A stretch of DNA of 64,000 nt, taken from positions 124,001 through 188,000 of the forward strand of contig NZ_FNAD01000005.1 of NCBI RefSeq assembly GCF_900101745.1, read 5' to 3'. Below the pieces are notes generated by a model. That model was not told the DNA's origin. It worked only from the letters and a program-made list of their open reading frames with translations, and did not search any database. This DNA is from Glycomyces harbinensis (GTDB lineage: Bacteria; Actinomycetota; Actinomycetes; Mycobacteriales; Micromonosporaceae). Of the stretch, positions 36,528-44,418 are shown piece by piece. The position numbers and the translations under genes were made by a program. Each line of letters begins with the position of its first letter. The stretch's first letter is position 1.

Positions 36528-37778
36528 GTGTCCGGTACCACACTCGACGATTACACCGGTCGCTACGCATCCCGGGTTCACGGGATGGCACAGTCGGAGA
36601 TCCGCGCACTGTTCTCGGTCGCATCGCGCCCCGAGGTCGTCTCCCTCGCCGGGGGCAACCCGTACACCGCCGCGCTCCCGATGGACGAGCTCGGCGAGAT
36701 GTTCACCCGCCTGCTCTCCCAGGTCGGCGCCGAAGCCCTCGGCTACTGCCCCGGGCAGGGCAGCGTGGCGCTGCGCGAGGTGCTGTGCCGCGTCCTGGAG
36801 GAGGAGTCGGGCATCCGCGCCTCCGCCGACGACCTCGTCCTGACCACCGGCGCGCAGCAGGGACTCGACCTGCTCGCCCGCACCTTCCTCGACCCGGGCG
36901 ACATCGTCCTGGCCGAGGGCCCGACCTACGTCGGCGCCCTGGGGGCCTTCCAGGCCTCCCAGGCCGACGTCAGGCACCTTCCCATGGACGACGACGGGCT
37001 CATCCCCGCCGGCCTGGAGGAGGGCCTCGCGGCGCTGCAGCGGGAAGGGCGCCAGGCGAAGTTCCTGTACACGATCCCGACCTACCAGAACCCGGCCGGC
37101 GTCACGCTGTCCGAGGAGCGCCGCGACGAGATCCTCGCGATCGCCGAGCGGCACGGCCTGCTCGTGATCGAGGACGACCCGTACTCGATGATCAACTTCG
37201 ACACCGCCCCGCCGGCGCCGCTGCGCGCCCGGGCCGAACGCGGCGTGATCTACCTGGGCACGGTCTCGAAGATCTTCGCGGCGGGCCTGCGCCTGGGGTG
37301 GGTCCTCGCGCCGCCGGCCGTGCGCGACAAGCTGGTCCTGGCGATCGAGGCGTCCATCCTGTGCCCCTCGGGGCTCACGCAGGAGGCGACGCTGCGGTTC
37401 CTCACCGAGATGGAGTGGCGCCAGCAGGTGAAGGTGTTCAACACCCTCTACCGGGACCGGCGCGACGCCCTGCTGGGCGCGCTCGCCGACTACATGCCCG
37501 AGGGCATGCGGTGGACCGTCCCGGGCGGGGGCCTGTTCATCTGGGCGACCCTCCCCGACGGCCTCGACTCGAAGGCGATGCTGCCGCGCGCGCTCCAGGA
37601 GCGCGTCGCGTACGTCCCGGGGACCGGTTTCTACGCCGACGGCAACGGCCGCAGGGAGATGCGCTTGAACTTCTCGACCCAGACCTCCGAGATGATCCGC
37701 GAGGGCGTGCGCCGGCTGTCCGGCGTGGTCGCCGGCGACATCGAACTGCGCGACACCTTCGCGGGAGGGGCCGCATGA
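36528..37778 (+). CDS. PLP-dependent class I/II aminotransferase
   Basis: 416 residues, fold type I. VSLAGGNPYTAALPMDEL at the N-terminus and LGYCPGQGSVALREVL contact substrate. LTTGAQQGLDLLAR is the cofactor ring region, IEDDPYSMINF holds the PLP-binding Asp and Tyr, and the Schiff-base Lys is in YLGTVSKIFAAGLRLGWV. It resembles alpha-aminoadipate/multi-substrate aminotransferases and the aminotransferase half of MocR proteins, but has no HTH. The GTG start at 36528 follows GAGGAGG by seven bases. Its stop overlaps the D-Ala ligase start. Confidence 0.9.
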   Translation: MSGTTLDDYTGRYASRVHGMAQSEIRALFSVASRPEVVSLAGGNPYTAALPMDELGEMFTRLLSQVGAEALGYCPGQGSVALREVLCRVLEEESGIRASADDLVLTTGAQQGLDLLARTFLDPGDIVLAEGPTYVGALGAFQASQADVRHLPMDDDGLIPAGLEEGLAALQREGRQAKFLYTIPTYQNPAGVTLSEERRDEILAIAERHGLLVIEDDPYSMINFDTAPPAPLRARAERGVIYLGTVSKIFAAGLRLGWVLAPPAVRDKLVLAIEASILCPSGLTQEATLRFLTEMEWRQQVKVFNTLYRDRRDALLGALADYMPEGMRWTVPGGGLFIWATLPDGLDSKAMLPRALQERVAYVPGTGFYADGNGRREMRLNFSTQTSEMIREGVRRLSGVVAGDIELRDTFAGGAA

Positions 37779-38740
37779 AGGCGGGCGCCGCGGCGTCGGA
37801 CGTCCGCGTGCTCATCCTCGCCGGAGGCATGTCCTACGAGCACGACGTCTCGCTGAAGTCGGGCCGCCGGGCCGCGGACGCCCTGCAGCGGCAGGGGATG
37901 AACTGCGAGGTCCGCGACCTCGACGGCGAGCTGCTGCCCGCGCTCGGGGAGTTCCCGCCCGACGTGGTGCTGCCGCTCGTGCACGGCTCCCCCGGCGAGG
38001 ACGGCTCGCTCCAGGCGGTGCTGGAGCTCTCCGACATCCCGATCGTGGGCACCGGCTCGATCGGCGCGCGCCGCGCGTGGAACAAGATCACTGCCAAGGA
38101 CCTCCTGCGGTCGGCCGGGATCCCCACGCCGGACTGGACGTCGATGCCGCGCCAGGCTTTCTCGGACTTCGGGGCCCGCAAGCTCCTGGACCGGATCGCC
38201 GCGAAGATGGGCCTGCCGCTGGTCGTCAAGCCCAACTCCGGCGGCTCGGGCCTGGGCGTGCACGCGGTGCACAAGGAGGACGACTTCCCGTCCGCGATGA
38301 TGGGCTGCTTCTCCTACAGCGACGAGGCGCTCATCGAGTCGTTCGTCGAGGGCCGCGACATCGCGGTCGGCGTGGTCGACCTCGGCGAGGGGCCGACGGC
38401 GCTGCCGCCGGTGGAGATCGCGCCGCTGCACGGCGACTACGACTACGCGGCCCGGTACAACCCGGGGGCGACGCGGTGGACCGTTCCCGCGGACATGGAC
38501 GCGGCCGTGGCGGCGCGGGTGGCCGAGGTCGCGGTGCACGTCCACCGGACGCTCGGCCTGGGCGACATGTCGCGGGTCGACCTTATCGTGGACGACGCCG
38601 GCGCCATCCAGGTGCTGGAGGCGAACGTCGCGCCGGGCACCACCGAGACGTCCCTGCTGCCCATGGCGATCGAGGCCGCGGGCCTCGACTTCGGCGAGGT
38701 CCTGGCGACGATGGTCCGCCGGGCGCTCGCCCGGTCCTGA
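37775..38740 (+). CDS. ddl: D-alanine-D-alanine ligase family protein
   Basis: 321-residue ATP-grasp ligase that would join two D-alanines for the peptidoglycan stem peptide. LPLVHGSPGEDGSLQAVLEL, the phosphate-binding GLPLVVKPNSGGSGLGV, and VDLIVDDAGAIQVLEANVAPG (with catalytic Arg/Asn/Glu) are all present. It is a little shorter than E. coli DdlB-type enzymes of actinobacteria (about 350), and a second Ddl may exist elsewhere. It overlaps the aminotransferase by four bases and is closed by a parS-containing palindrome. Confidence 0.88.
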   Translation: MKAGAAASDVRVLILAGGMSYEHDVSLKSGRRAADALQRQGMNCEVRDLDGELLPALGEFPPDVVLPLVHGSPGEDGSLQAVLELSDIPIVGTGSIGARRAWNKITAKDLLRSAGIPTPDWTSMPRQAFSDFGARKLLDRIAAKMGLPLVVKPNSGGSGLGVHAVHKEDDFPSAMMGCFSYSDEALIESFVEGRDIAVGVVDLGEGPTALPPVEIAPLHGDYDYAARYNPGATRWTVPADMDAAVAARVAEVAVHVHRTLGLGDMSRVDLIVDDAGAIQVLEANVAPGTTETSLLPMAIEAAGLDFGEVLATMVRRALARS

Positions 38741-38756
38741 CCCCGCAGCGAACAAG

Positions 38757-38792
38757 AGAGCGCCGATGTTTCACGTGAAACATCGGCGCTCT
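38757..38792. terminator. 36-bp perfect palindrome with parS core, likely terminator
   Basis: Two exact 18-bp arms meet at 38774/38775; the central 16 bp are a parS site and the flanks add ten more pairs each side. It lies between the convergent ddl and HIT-like genes, 17 nt after the ddl stop, so one element can serve both partition and transcription termination. Confidence 0.7.
38767..38782. other. parS site 1
   Basis: Perfect TGTTTCACGTGAAACA, the universal chromosomal ParB-binding centromere site. Intergenic, in the middle of a longer palindrome. Confidence 0.97.
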
Positions 38793-38814
38793 TCGCGTCT
38801 GGGCGGCTGATCGG

Positions 38815-39435
38815 TCAGTCGTCGGCGAGCCAGGCGGCGATGTACTCGAGGTTCATCTGCCACTCGTGCTCTTCGACCGGGGGCAGGATCTCGTCCCACA
38901 TGGTCATGAACGGGCCGCGCAGCTGCAGGTAGCCGGCGGGGCGGGCGAGGAACCACTGCTGGAGGTGCGCGGTGCCGTCGCCCCACCGGTTCACGTGGAC
39001 CTGCGCCACCGATTCGAGCGAGCGGATCGCCCGTTCGAGCCGCACCGTGAGCACGCCCAGTTCGGCGGCGTGCATCGTCGACAGGTCGCCGAGGTCGAGG
39101 TGCGCCCGGGGCTCCAGGATCACCACTACGGGCAGCCCGCTGGGCGAGGGCGGGCTCTTGAGCCGCCATCGCTCGTTGGACCACAGGTAGGCCGAATCGG
39201 GGGTGTGGCAGGCCGCGCACTGCTCTTGTCGGTCGCCGCGGCGCGGCGGCTCGGCGGCCACCGGTTCCTGCAGGGGTTTGATGCGAAGGTCGCCTTCGAA
39301 CGGGAAGGCGGGCCAGTCGACGAAGGCGGGCAGGGTCGGCCGGACGCCGCGCGCACGCTGATCGGGGTGTGGTCGGGAGGGGTTCGTCAGGTCGGGGTCG
39401 GTATTCGGGCCGGGGGTACTCGCAGCTGCCACCAT
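38815..39435 (-). CDS. HIT-like protein of unknown function
   Basis: 206 residues. The C-terminal half resembles the histidine-triad fold: LPVVVILEPRAHLDLGDLS followed by HVNRWGDGTAHLQQWFLARP. The H-x-H-x-H triad is degenerate (HLQQWF), so nucleotide hydrolase activity is doubtful. A CAACHTPDS segment could bind zinc. The start is the ATG at 39435 or the GTG at 39432; the latter is six bases after a TATTTT -10 and would be leaderless. Conserved position near parAB is reported for similar proteins in actinomycetes, but I cannot confirm it here. Confidence 0.7.
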   Translation of the reverse strand: MVAAASTPGPNTDPDLTNPSRPHPDQRARGVRPTLPAFVDWPAFPFEGDLRIKPLQEPVAAEPPRRGDRQEQCAACHTPDSAYLWSNERWRLKSPPSPSGLPVVVILEPRAHLDLGDLSTMHAAELGVLTVRLERAIRSLESVAQVHVNRWGDGTAHLQQWFLARPAGYLQLRGPFMTMWDEILPPVEEHEWQMNLEYIAAWLADD

Positions 39436-39438
39436 CGA

Positions 39439-39467
39439 AAAATACCGCATGGATGCGAGACTGGAAA
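39439..39467 (-). promoter_or_regulatory. Promoter of the HIT-like gene
   Basis: On the minus strand TTTCCA (39467-39462), a 17-nt spacer and TATTTT (39444-39439), six bases before GTG 39432. This is one of the better sigma-70-type matches in the window and implies a leaderless message. Confidence 0.5.
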
Positions 39468-39668
39468 CAGCCGGAATCCACCTTTTGACAGATTTCACCT
39501 GGGTCACGCGTTCAGCACCCCTCCGGACTCCCGACAATGGACCGATCCATAGTCCGCACACCTGGCGAATCGTTAGCAGACAAGGGTTTTCGGGGCCGAT
39601 GGTGACGTGCGCCCATATGGCGGGAAGCCCCTGTCGGAAGGCCCTCCCGGTAGGGCAAGCTGGTAGGC

Positions 39669-40244
39669 GTGCAAGCAACAGTGACGACAAGTTCCACGCC
39701 GGAGGCGACGCCCGTTTCGGGCGATGACATCGCCGTCCTGGTGGACCCGCCGGTCACCGCAGCGCTCGTTGACGAACTCAGCCATCTCTGGGTGAGAGTG
39801 ACGAACGCCGGCGGTTCCGTCGGGTTCGTCCCGCCGGTCAACATCGACGAGGTTCGCCCTCACACCGTTTCCATTCTCGCGCGAGTGATCGACCAGACTG
39901 ACACGCTGGTCGCTCTTAAGGAAGGAGCCGCCATTGTCGCTTGGTGTGTTCTCACATCAAACGACAGCCCGCCGCGACAGGGCTGGCGGACCATGCGCCA
40001 CGTCCAGGTCGACCCCGCCCGGCAAGGCGGGGGACTCGGCGGCAAGCTGCTGGCGGCAGTCGACCAAGTCGCTCGCGAAGAACTGAAGCTCGACGCGCTG
40101 ACCCTCAAGGTCCGCTCGGGCACCGGGGCCGACGCGTTCTATCGCCGGCACGGATTCACTGAGGTCGGACGTCTGCCGCGCGCCGTGCGCATGGCCGATG
40201 ACGACTACCGGGACGACATCATCATGTGGCGGGAACTCTTCTAG
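39669..40244 (+). CDS. GNAT-family N-acetyltransferase
   Basis: 191 residues. The acetyl-CoA loop reads RHVQVDPARQGGGLGGKLLAAV, followed by the C-terminal LTLKVRSGTGADAFYRRHGFTEVGRL, so this is a complete GNAT domain. The acceptor is unknown. The gene uses GTG at 39669 and has slightly less biased codons at its 5' end than neighbours. It is followed by a 287-nt spacer with a parS palindrome. Confidence 0.87.
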   Translation: MQATVTTSSTPEATPVSGDDIAVLVDPPVTAALVDELSHLWVRVTNAGGSVGFVPPVNIDEVRPHTVSILARVIDQTDTLVALKEGAAIVAWCVLTSNDSPPRQGWRTMRHVQVDPARQGGGLGGKLLAAVDQVAREELKLDALTLKVRSGTGADAFYRRHGFTEVGRLPRAVRMADDDYRDDIIMWRELF

Positions 40245-40278
40245 CGGAGGACCCGGACCACGGATTTCCGGACCAGCG

Positions 40279-40314
40279 ATCGGGGCGATGTTTCACGTGA
40301 AACATCGCCCCGAT
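40279..40314. terminator. 36-bp perfect palindrome with parS core, likely terminator
   Basis: Exact 18-bp arms meet at 40296/40297, built around a parS site and followed by TCTTTG. It lies 34 nt after the acetyltransferase stop and repeats the design seen at 38757-38792 with different flanking pairs, so the flanks pair by selection and are not copies. Confidence 0.7.
40289..40304. other. parS site 2
   Basis: Perfect TGTTTCACGTGAAACA, intergenic, at the centre of a 36-bp palindrome between the GNAT gene and the parB 3' end. Confidence 0.97.
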
Positions 40315-40531
40315 TCTTTGCGTTCAACGGGCACTTTCACCCGGACGGGTGAGGCGCGAGGCCCCGTTCCTGTCGCACCCGGGCGATATTTTTAAGCCAG
40401 GGGTCCCCCGGGGGGACATTTCGGGAAAATCCTGTTTCATGTTCTCGCCGGGTTCTCGCGGGGATCCGCGGCCGTGGGCCGGATCGGCTGGGGCCCAATG
40501 GGTTCGGGCCCTCGCCGGTCAGTGGTGGGGT

Positions 40532-41593
40532 TCAGTCGACGCCGATCTGCTCGACGATCCGGTCGAGGTCGGCGAGCGAGCCGAACTCGATGACGATCTT
40601 CCCCTTCTTGCGGCCCCAGGAGATGCCCACCTGCGTCTCGAAGTGGTCCGAGAGGCGCTCCTTCAGCTCCTCCAGGCCCGGGGCCTTGATGCGGTCCTTC
40701 TGCGGGCGCGCGGCGGAGCCGCGCGGCTCGTCGAGTTCCGGCTTCTCCTCCAGGCGGTTGGCCGTCACCAGCTCCTCGGTGCTGCGCACCGACAGGCCCT
40801 CGCTGATGATTCGCTCAGCGATGTGCTCCTGCGTGTCCGCGCTGTCGAGACCGAGCAGCGCGCGGGCGTGCCCCGCCGTCAGGACGCCCGCGGCGACCTT
40901 CGTCTGCACCGTCGGCGGGAGCCCCAGGAGGCGGATCATGTTCGAGATCTGCGGGCGGCTGCGGCCGATCTTCTTCGACAGCTCCTCCTGCGTCACGTTG
41001 AACTCTTCGAGGAGCTGCTGATAGGCCGCGCCCTCTTCGAGCGGGTTCAGCTGCACGCGGTGGATGTTCTCCAGGAGCGCTTCGCGGAGCAGCTCCTCGT
41101 CGGCGGTGCGGCGCACGATCGCCGGGACCGCGTCCCAACCGAGCGCCGTGGCGGCCCGGAGCCGCCGCTCCCCCATGACGAGTTCGAAGCGCGCACCGTC
41201 CTCCCGCGGCTCCTCCGCCGTGCGCTCGCGCACCGCGATCGGCTGGAGCATCCCGACTTCGGTGAGGGAGGTCTGGAGTTCGAGAAGGTGGTCGTCGTCG
41301 AAGATCTGCCGCGGCTGCTTCGGGTTCGTGCCGATGTCGCCGATCGGGATCATCTGGAAGCTCGCCCCGGGCACCGGCACGAGTTCCGGTCCCTCCGATG
41401 TTTCACGTGAAACATCGGGAGTCGCGGGCGATGTTTCACGTGAAACATCGCGTTCGGCCGGAGCCGGCTGACGCGGGGCCGCGACCGGAGCCGGCGCTTC
41501 CTCCTCGTCGTCCTCGACCGTGACATCCGACAGTCCGGTCGGGATGAGGGCGCCCAGTCCTCGACCGAGCCCTCCGCGCTTCGCCGCCGCCAT
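40532..41593 (-). CDS. parB: Chromosome partitioning protein ParB
   Basis: 353 residues. A disordered N-terminal tail (about 1-78) carries GGLGRGLGALIP, which stimulates ParA. The ParB/Srx domain has the CTP-binding GERRLRAATALGW (from residue 141), and the HTH follows (EELSKKIGRSRPQISNMIRLL), then the C-terminal dimerisation domain. Binds parS, spreads as a CTP-dependent clamp and loads SMC. The tail contains DVSRETS twice (49-55 and 60-66), which is simply how two parS sites read in this frame. Starts three bases after the parA stop, so they form an operon. Confidence 0.98.
   Translation of the reverse strand: MAAAKRGGLGRGLGALIPTGLSDVTVEDDEEEAPAPVAAPRQPAPAERDVSRETSPATPDVSRETSEGPELVPVPGASFQMIPIGDIGTNPKQPRQIFDDDHLLELQTSLTEVGMLQPIAVRERTAEEPREDGARFELVMGERRLRAATALGWDAVPAIVRRTADEELLREALLENIHRVQLNPLEEGAAYQQLLEEFNVTQEELSKKIGRSRPQISNMIRLLGLPPTVQTKVAAGVLTAGHARALLGLDSADTQEHIAERIISEGLSVRSTEELVTANRLEEKPELDEPRGSAARPQKDRIKAPGLEELKERLSDHFETQVGISWGRKKGKIVIEFGSLADLDRIVEQIGVD
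41399..41414. other. parS site 3 (inside parB)
   Basis: Perfect 16-bp parS within the parB reading frame, encoding part of DVSRET in the unstructured tail. Confidence 0.97.
41432..41447. other. parS site 4 (inside parB)
   Basis: Second perfect parS in parB, 33 bp (eleven codons) from site 3 centre to centre, same phase, so both encode DVSRET. Confidence 0.97.
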
Positions 41594-41596
41594 CGA

Positions 41597-42910
41597 CTAG
41601 TTGCCGCCCTTCTGGTTCTTGCCACCGCGCCGCGGGGAGAGCTTCGCGCCTCGGCGCGCGATCTCCTCGGCCGCCTCGAAATAACTCGTCGCGCCCCGCG
41701 AGCCGGGGTCGTACGTCATGATCGACTGCCCGTACCCGGGCGCCTCGGAGACGCGGACGGAACGCGGCACCACCGCGTCGAGCACGATCTCGCTGAAGTG
41801 CCCGCGCACCTCCTGCTCGACCTGATCGGCGAGCTTGGTCCGCTTGTCGTACATGGTGAGCAATATCGTCGAGACGCGCAGGCGCGCGTTCAGGTGCGCC
41901 TTGATGAGCTCGATGTTCCGCAGGAGCTGACCCAGGCCCTCGAGCGCGTAGTACTCGCACTGGATCGGAATGAGGACTTCCTCGGCGGCCACGAGCGCGT
42001 TCACGGTGAGCAGGCCGAGCGACGGCGGGCAGTCGATGAGGATGTAGTCGAGCTCCCCGCTGAAGGTCTCGATGCTCTTCTGGAGCCGCGCCTCACGGGC
42101 GACCACGTTGACGAGTTCGACTTCCGCGCCGGCCAGGTCGATCGTGGCCGGGATGCAGTAGAGCGAGGGAATGCCGTCGACGGGCGTCGCGATCTCGTCG
42201 AGGGACATGCCCTCGACGACGGCCTCGTACACGCTCGGCGTGCCGGCGCCGTGCTCGACGCCGAGTCCGGTCGAGGCGTTCCCCTGCGGGTCGAGGTCGA
42301 TGACCATGACCCGGTTCCCGTGCAGCGCCAAGGCGACCGCGAGGTTCACCGTGCTGGTGGTCTTGCCGACGCCGCCCTTCTGGTTGGCGATGGCGATGAC
42401 CCGGCGGCGCGGCGGCCGCGGCATGGTGACCGCACCGGAAGGATTGAGGACCCGCACGGCCCGCTGCGCCTCGCGCGCGAGCGGCAGGTCATCGTCGAGC
42501 GGATCGGGCTGCTTCGGCAGCTCCGTGTCGGCCTTCGCCTGCTTGGCGGACCGCGTTTCTTCGGGCGCCAGATGCCGCCCGCTCCTGCCTCGCTGCGATG
42601 TGGATCTGCGCATCCCGTCCCGCTCCCCGCCGTTGTCGGACACCCCGTCCGGCAGCCGGCCCGGCGCTGCGACGCCCGCACCCGACTCCCTCGCATCCGA
42701 TTCTGGCCCAACCTGACCGGGGCCCGGGGCTGCGCCACCCGGCGCCGGGGAAGTTTCTCGATAGCGGTGCCTCCGGGACGGGGGCGCCTCCTCGGCCACC
42801 GCGGCGTCCAGGAGGTTCTTGATGCGCCGCTCGGCCGGGGTATCGCCGCCGAGGGCGCTCGAGTGTTCACGATCTTCGGAGGGAAGGGGGTCGCGCACGT
42901 TCACCGCCAC
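41597..42910 (-). CDS. parA: Chromosome partitioning ATPase ParA
   Basis: 437 residues, longer than usual because of an N-terminal extension of about 165 residues that is charged, Pro/Gly-rich and probably disordered. The MinD/ParA core has the deviant Walker A KGGVGKTT (about 178-185), DLDPQGNASTGLG and LIDCPPSLGLLTVNAL. ATP-dependent nucleoid binding of ParA moves ParB-parS complexes; in tip-growing actinomycetes it works with polar scaffold proteins. GTG start at 42910; a shorter start near residue 150 is possible. Confidence 0.95.
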   Translation of the reverse strand: MAVNVRDPLPSEDREHSSALGGDTPAERRIKNLLDAAVAEEAPPSRRHRYRETSPAPGGAAPGPGQVGPESDARESGAGVAAPGRLPDGVSDNGGERDGMRRSTSQRGRSGRHLAPEETRSAKQAKADTELPKQPDPLDDDLPLAREAQRAVRVLNPSGAVTMPRPPRRRVIAIANQKGGVGKTTSTVNLAVALALHGNRVMVIDLDPQGNASTGLGVEHGAGTPSVYEAVVEGMSLDEIATPVDGIPSLYCIPATIDLAGAEVELVNVVAREARLQKSIETFSGELDYILIDCPPSLGLLTVNALVAAEEVLIPIQCEYYALEGLGQLLRNIELIKAHLNARLRVSTILLTMYDKRTKLADQVEQEVRGHFSEIVLDAVVPRSVRVSEAPGYGQSIMTYDPGSRGATSYFEAAEEIARRGAKLSPRRGGKNQKGGN

Positions 42911-42925
42911 AGACTACGGGCCGAA

Positions 42926-42941
42926 TGTTTCACGTGAAACA
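42926..42941. other. parS site 5 (parA upstream region)
   Basis: Perfect parS 16 bp upstream of the parA start, where ParB binding could also repress the parAB promoter. Confidence 0.97.
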
Positions 42942-43028
42942 TCGCCCTGCTTGGAGAAGCTTACGAGCCATACACTATCCGAACCCTGCGCAGCCCGCCG
43001 AGCGCAAAGCGTTGAAGACACAGTGAAA

Positions 43029-43059
43029 AGTGCCGCAATGAGGGTCTCATTGCGGCACT
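43029..43059 (-). terminator. Intrinsic terminator of rsmG
   Basis: Perfect 14-bp arms (43029-43042, 43046-43059) with a 3-nt loop; read on the minus strand the stem is followed by TTTTC. It lies 59 nt after the rsmG stop, so parA needs its own promoter in the following 120 nt. Confidence 0.8.
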
Positions 43060-43117
43060 GACTTGCGGGGCAAGGATATCGGTGTTGTGGTGTTGCAATA
43101 TTCGTTGCGGGGCTTGG

Positions 43118-43801
43118 TTATCGGATCCGCTTGATCGTCACTACCGTTGCCGGAACGGTGAACACGGGGTCGGCGAGTTTGCCCTCCCCGCAGACGGTGA
43201 TCTCGGCTTTGCCGCCGCCGGCCCGCTTGATGAGGCCGCCGGACTCCGTGACCTCAAGGGAGGCGCCCTGACCCTTGATCGCGGCCATCATGCCGCCGAC
43301 CTTCGCGAGCGGCAGGCACCAGCCCACCAGCTTCGACAAGGGCGCCACCGCGCGCGACACCACGACGTCGGCCCGCCCTCGCGGATCGACCTCGTCGGCG
43401 CGGGCCCGCAGCACCTCCAGGTTCGGGATGCCGATCGCCTCGATCACCTCGTGGAGGAAGTCCACGCGGCGCTGCATCGGCTCGACCAGCGTCACCCACA
43501 GATCCGGCCGGGCGATGGCCAGCGGGATGCCGGGGAGGCCGCCGCCCGAGCCGACGTCGATCACGTCGGCCTTCTCGGGGATCAGCTCCTCGACCACCGC
43601 GCTGCTGAGGACGTGCCGTCCCCACAGGCGCGGCACCTCCCGCGGTCCGATGATGCCGCGCTCGATGCCGATGGTGGACAGCAGTCCGACATAGGCCTCG
43701 ACTCGGGCGATGCGCTCCTCGTCGTCTCCGAACACAGAGGCCAATGTTTCACGTGAAACATTGGCCTCGGCGATCTCGGAGCTCGTGGGCTCCTCAGTCA
43801 T
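43118..43801 (-). CDS. rsmG: 16S rRNA (guanine-527-N7)-methyltransferase RsmG
   Basis: 227 residues. The SAM-dependent methyltransferase core has VIDVGSGGGLPGIPLAIARPDL (motif I), and VTLVEPMQRRVDFLHEV follows. Methylates G527 in the 530 loop of 16S rRNA, and loss gives low-level streptomycin resistance. Its N-terminal EANVSRETLAS is encoded by a parS site. It follows jag by 29 nt in the rpmH-rnpA-yidD-yidC-jag-rsmG series. Confidence 0.97.
   Translation of the reverse strand: MTEEPTSSEIAEANVSRETLASVFGDDEERIARVEAYVGLLSTIGIERGIIGPREVPRLWGRHVLSSAVVEELIPEKADVIDVGSGGGLPGIPLAIARPDLWVTLVEPMQRRVDFLHEVIEAIGIPNLEVLRARADEVDPRGRADVVVSRAVAPLSKLVGWCLPLAKVGGMMAAIKGQGASLEVTESGGLIKRAGGGKAEITVCGEGKLADPVFTVPATVVTIKRIR
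43745..43760. other. parS site 6 (inside rsmG)
   Basis: Perfect parS near the start of rsmG (encoding NVSRET), extended to 16-bp arms (43737-43768) by matching flanks. Confidence 0.97.
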
Positions 43802-43830
43802 TGGTTACCTGTACCTACTCCGGCTTCGCG

Positions 43831-44325
43831 CTACTCGGGCTTCACAACGACCCGGCGGCGCGGTTCGGCGCCCTCGGACTCGCTCTGCACGCCTTCGGTG
43901 GCGTTGATGACGTCGTGGACGCACTTGCGCTCGAAGGCGCTCATCGGGTCGAGCTTGACCACAGAGGCGGTCTCGATGACCTGCTTGGCGGTCGTCTCGG
44001 CCAGCTCCTGCAGCTTCTTGCGGCGCCCGGCGCGGTAGCCGCCGATGTCGAGCATCAGGCGGGAGTGGCCGCCGGTCTTGCGGTACACCGCGAGGCGGGC
44101 CAGTTCCTGAAGCGCTTCGAGGGTCTGGCCCTTCGGGCCCACCAGGCCGCCGAGGTCTTCGCCGACGATCTCGACCTGAGGACGGTCGCCGACCACCAGC
44201 TCGTCGATGTCCCCGTCGAGGTCGAGGATGTCCAGGAGGCCTTCCAAGTAGTCGGCCGCCACTTCGCTCTGCTCAAAGAGGTCGTCTTCGGAGGCCACCT
44301 CGTCCTCCCGCACCGTTGCTCCCAT
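43831..44325 (-). CDS. jag: Jag/KhpB-like KH and R3H RNA-binding protein
   Basis: 164 residues. The acidic N-terminus with AADYLEGLLDILDLDGDIDE is followed by a KH domain whose GXXG loop is GPKGQTLEALQEL and an R3H domain (DPMSAFERKCVHDVI with R-x-x-x-H). This SpoIIIJ-associated protein binds RNA and is linked to cell-wall and YidC function. The start may be the ATG at 44325 or the ATG at 44373; I choose the former because the family begins with a short acidic leader. It lies between yidC and rsmG. Confidence 0.92.
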   Translation of the reverse strand: MGATVREDEVASEDDLFEQSEVAADYLEGLLDILDLDGDIDELVVGDRPQVEIVGEDLGGLVGPKGQTLEALQELARLAVYRKTGGHSRLMLDIGGYRAGRRKKLQELAETTAKQVIETASVVKLDPMSAFERKCVHDVINATEGVQSESEGAEPRRRVVVKPE

Positions 44326-44418
44326 AATTGCCAACTCGTCTCTATCGCTTGTTTTAAGCCTAGTTTGCACCATTGTGGCTGATCCGGCGGCGCCTGCGCA
44401 GTCCCCCGGACCGTCCCC

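Noticed and set aside
41798-42937. Plus-strand frame across parA
   Set aside because: Shadow of parA on the opposite strand; parS at the end is read as a nonsense peptide.
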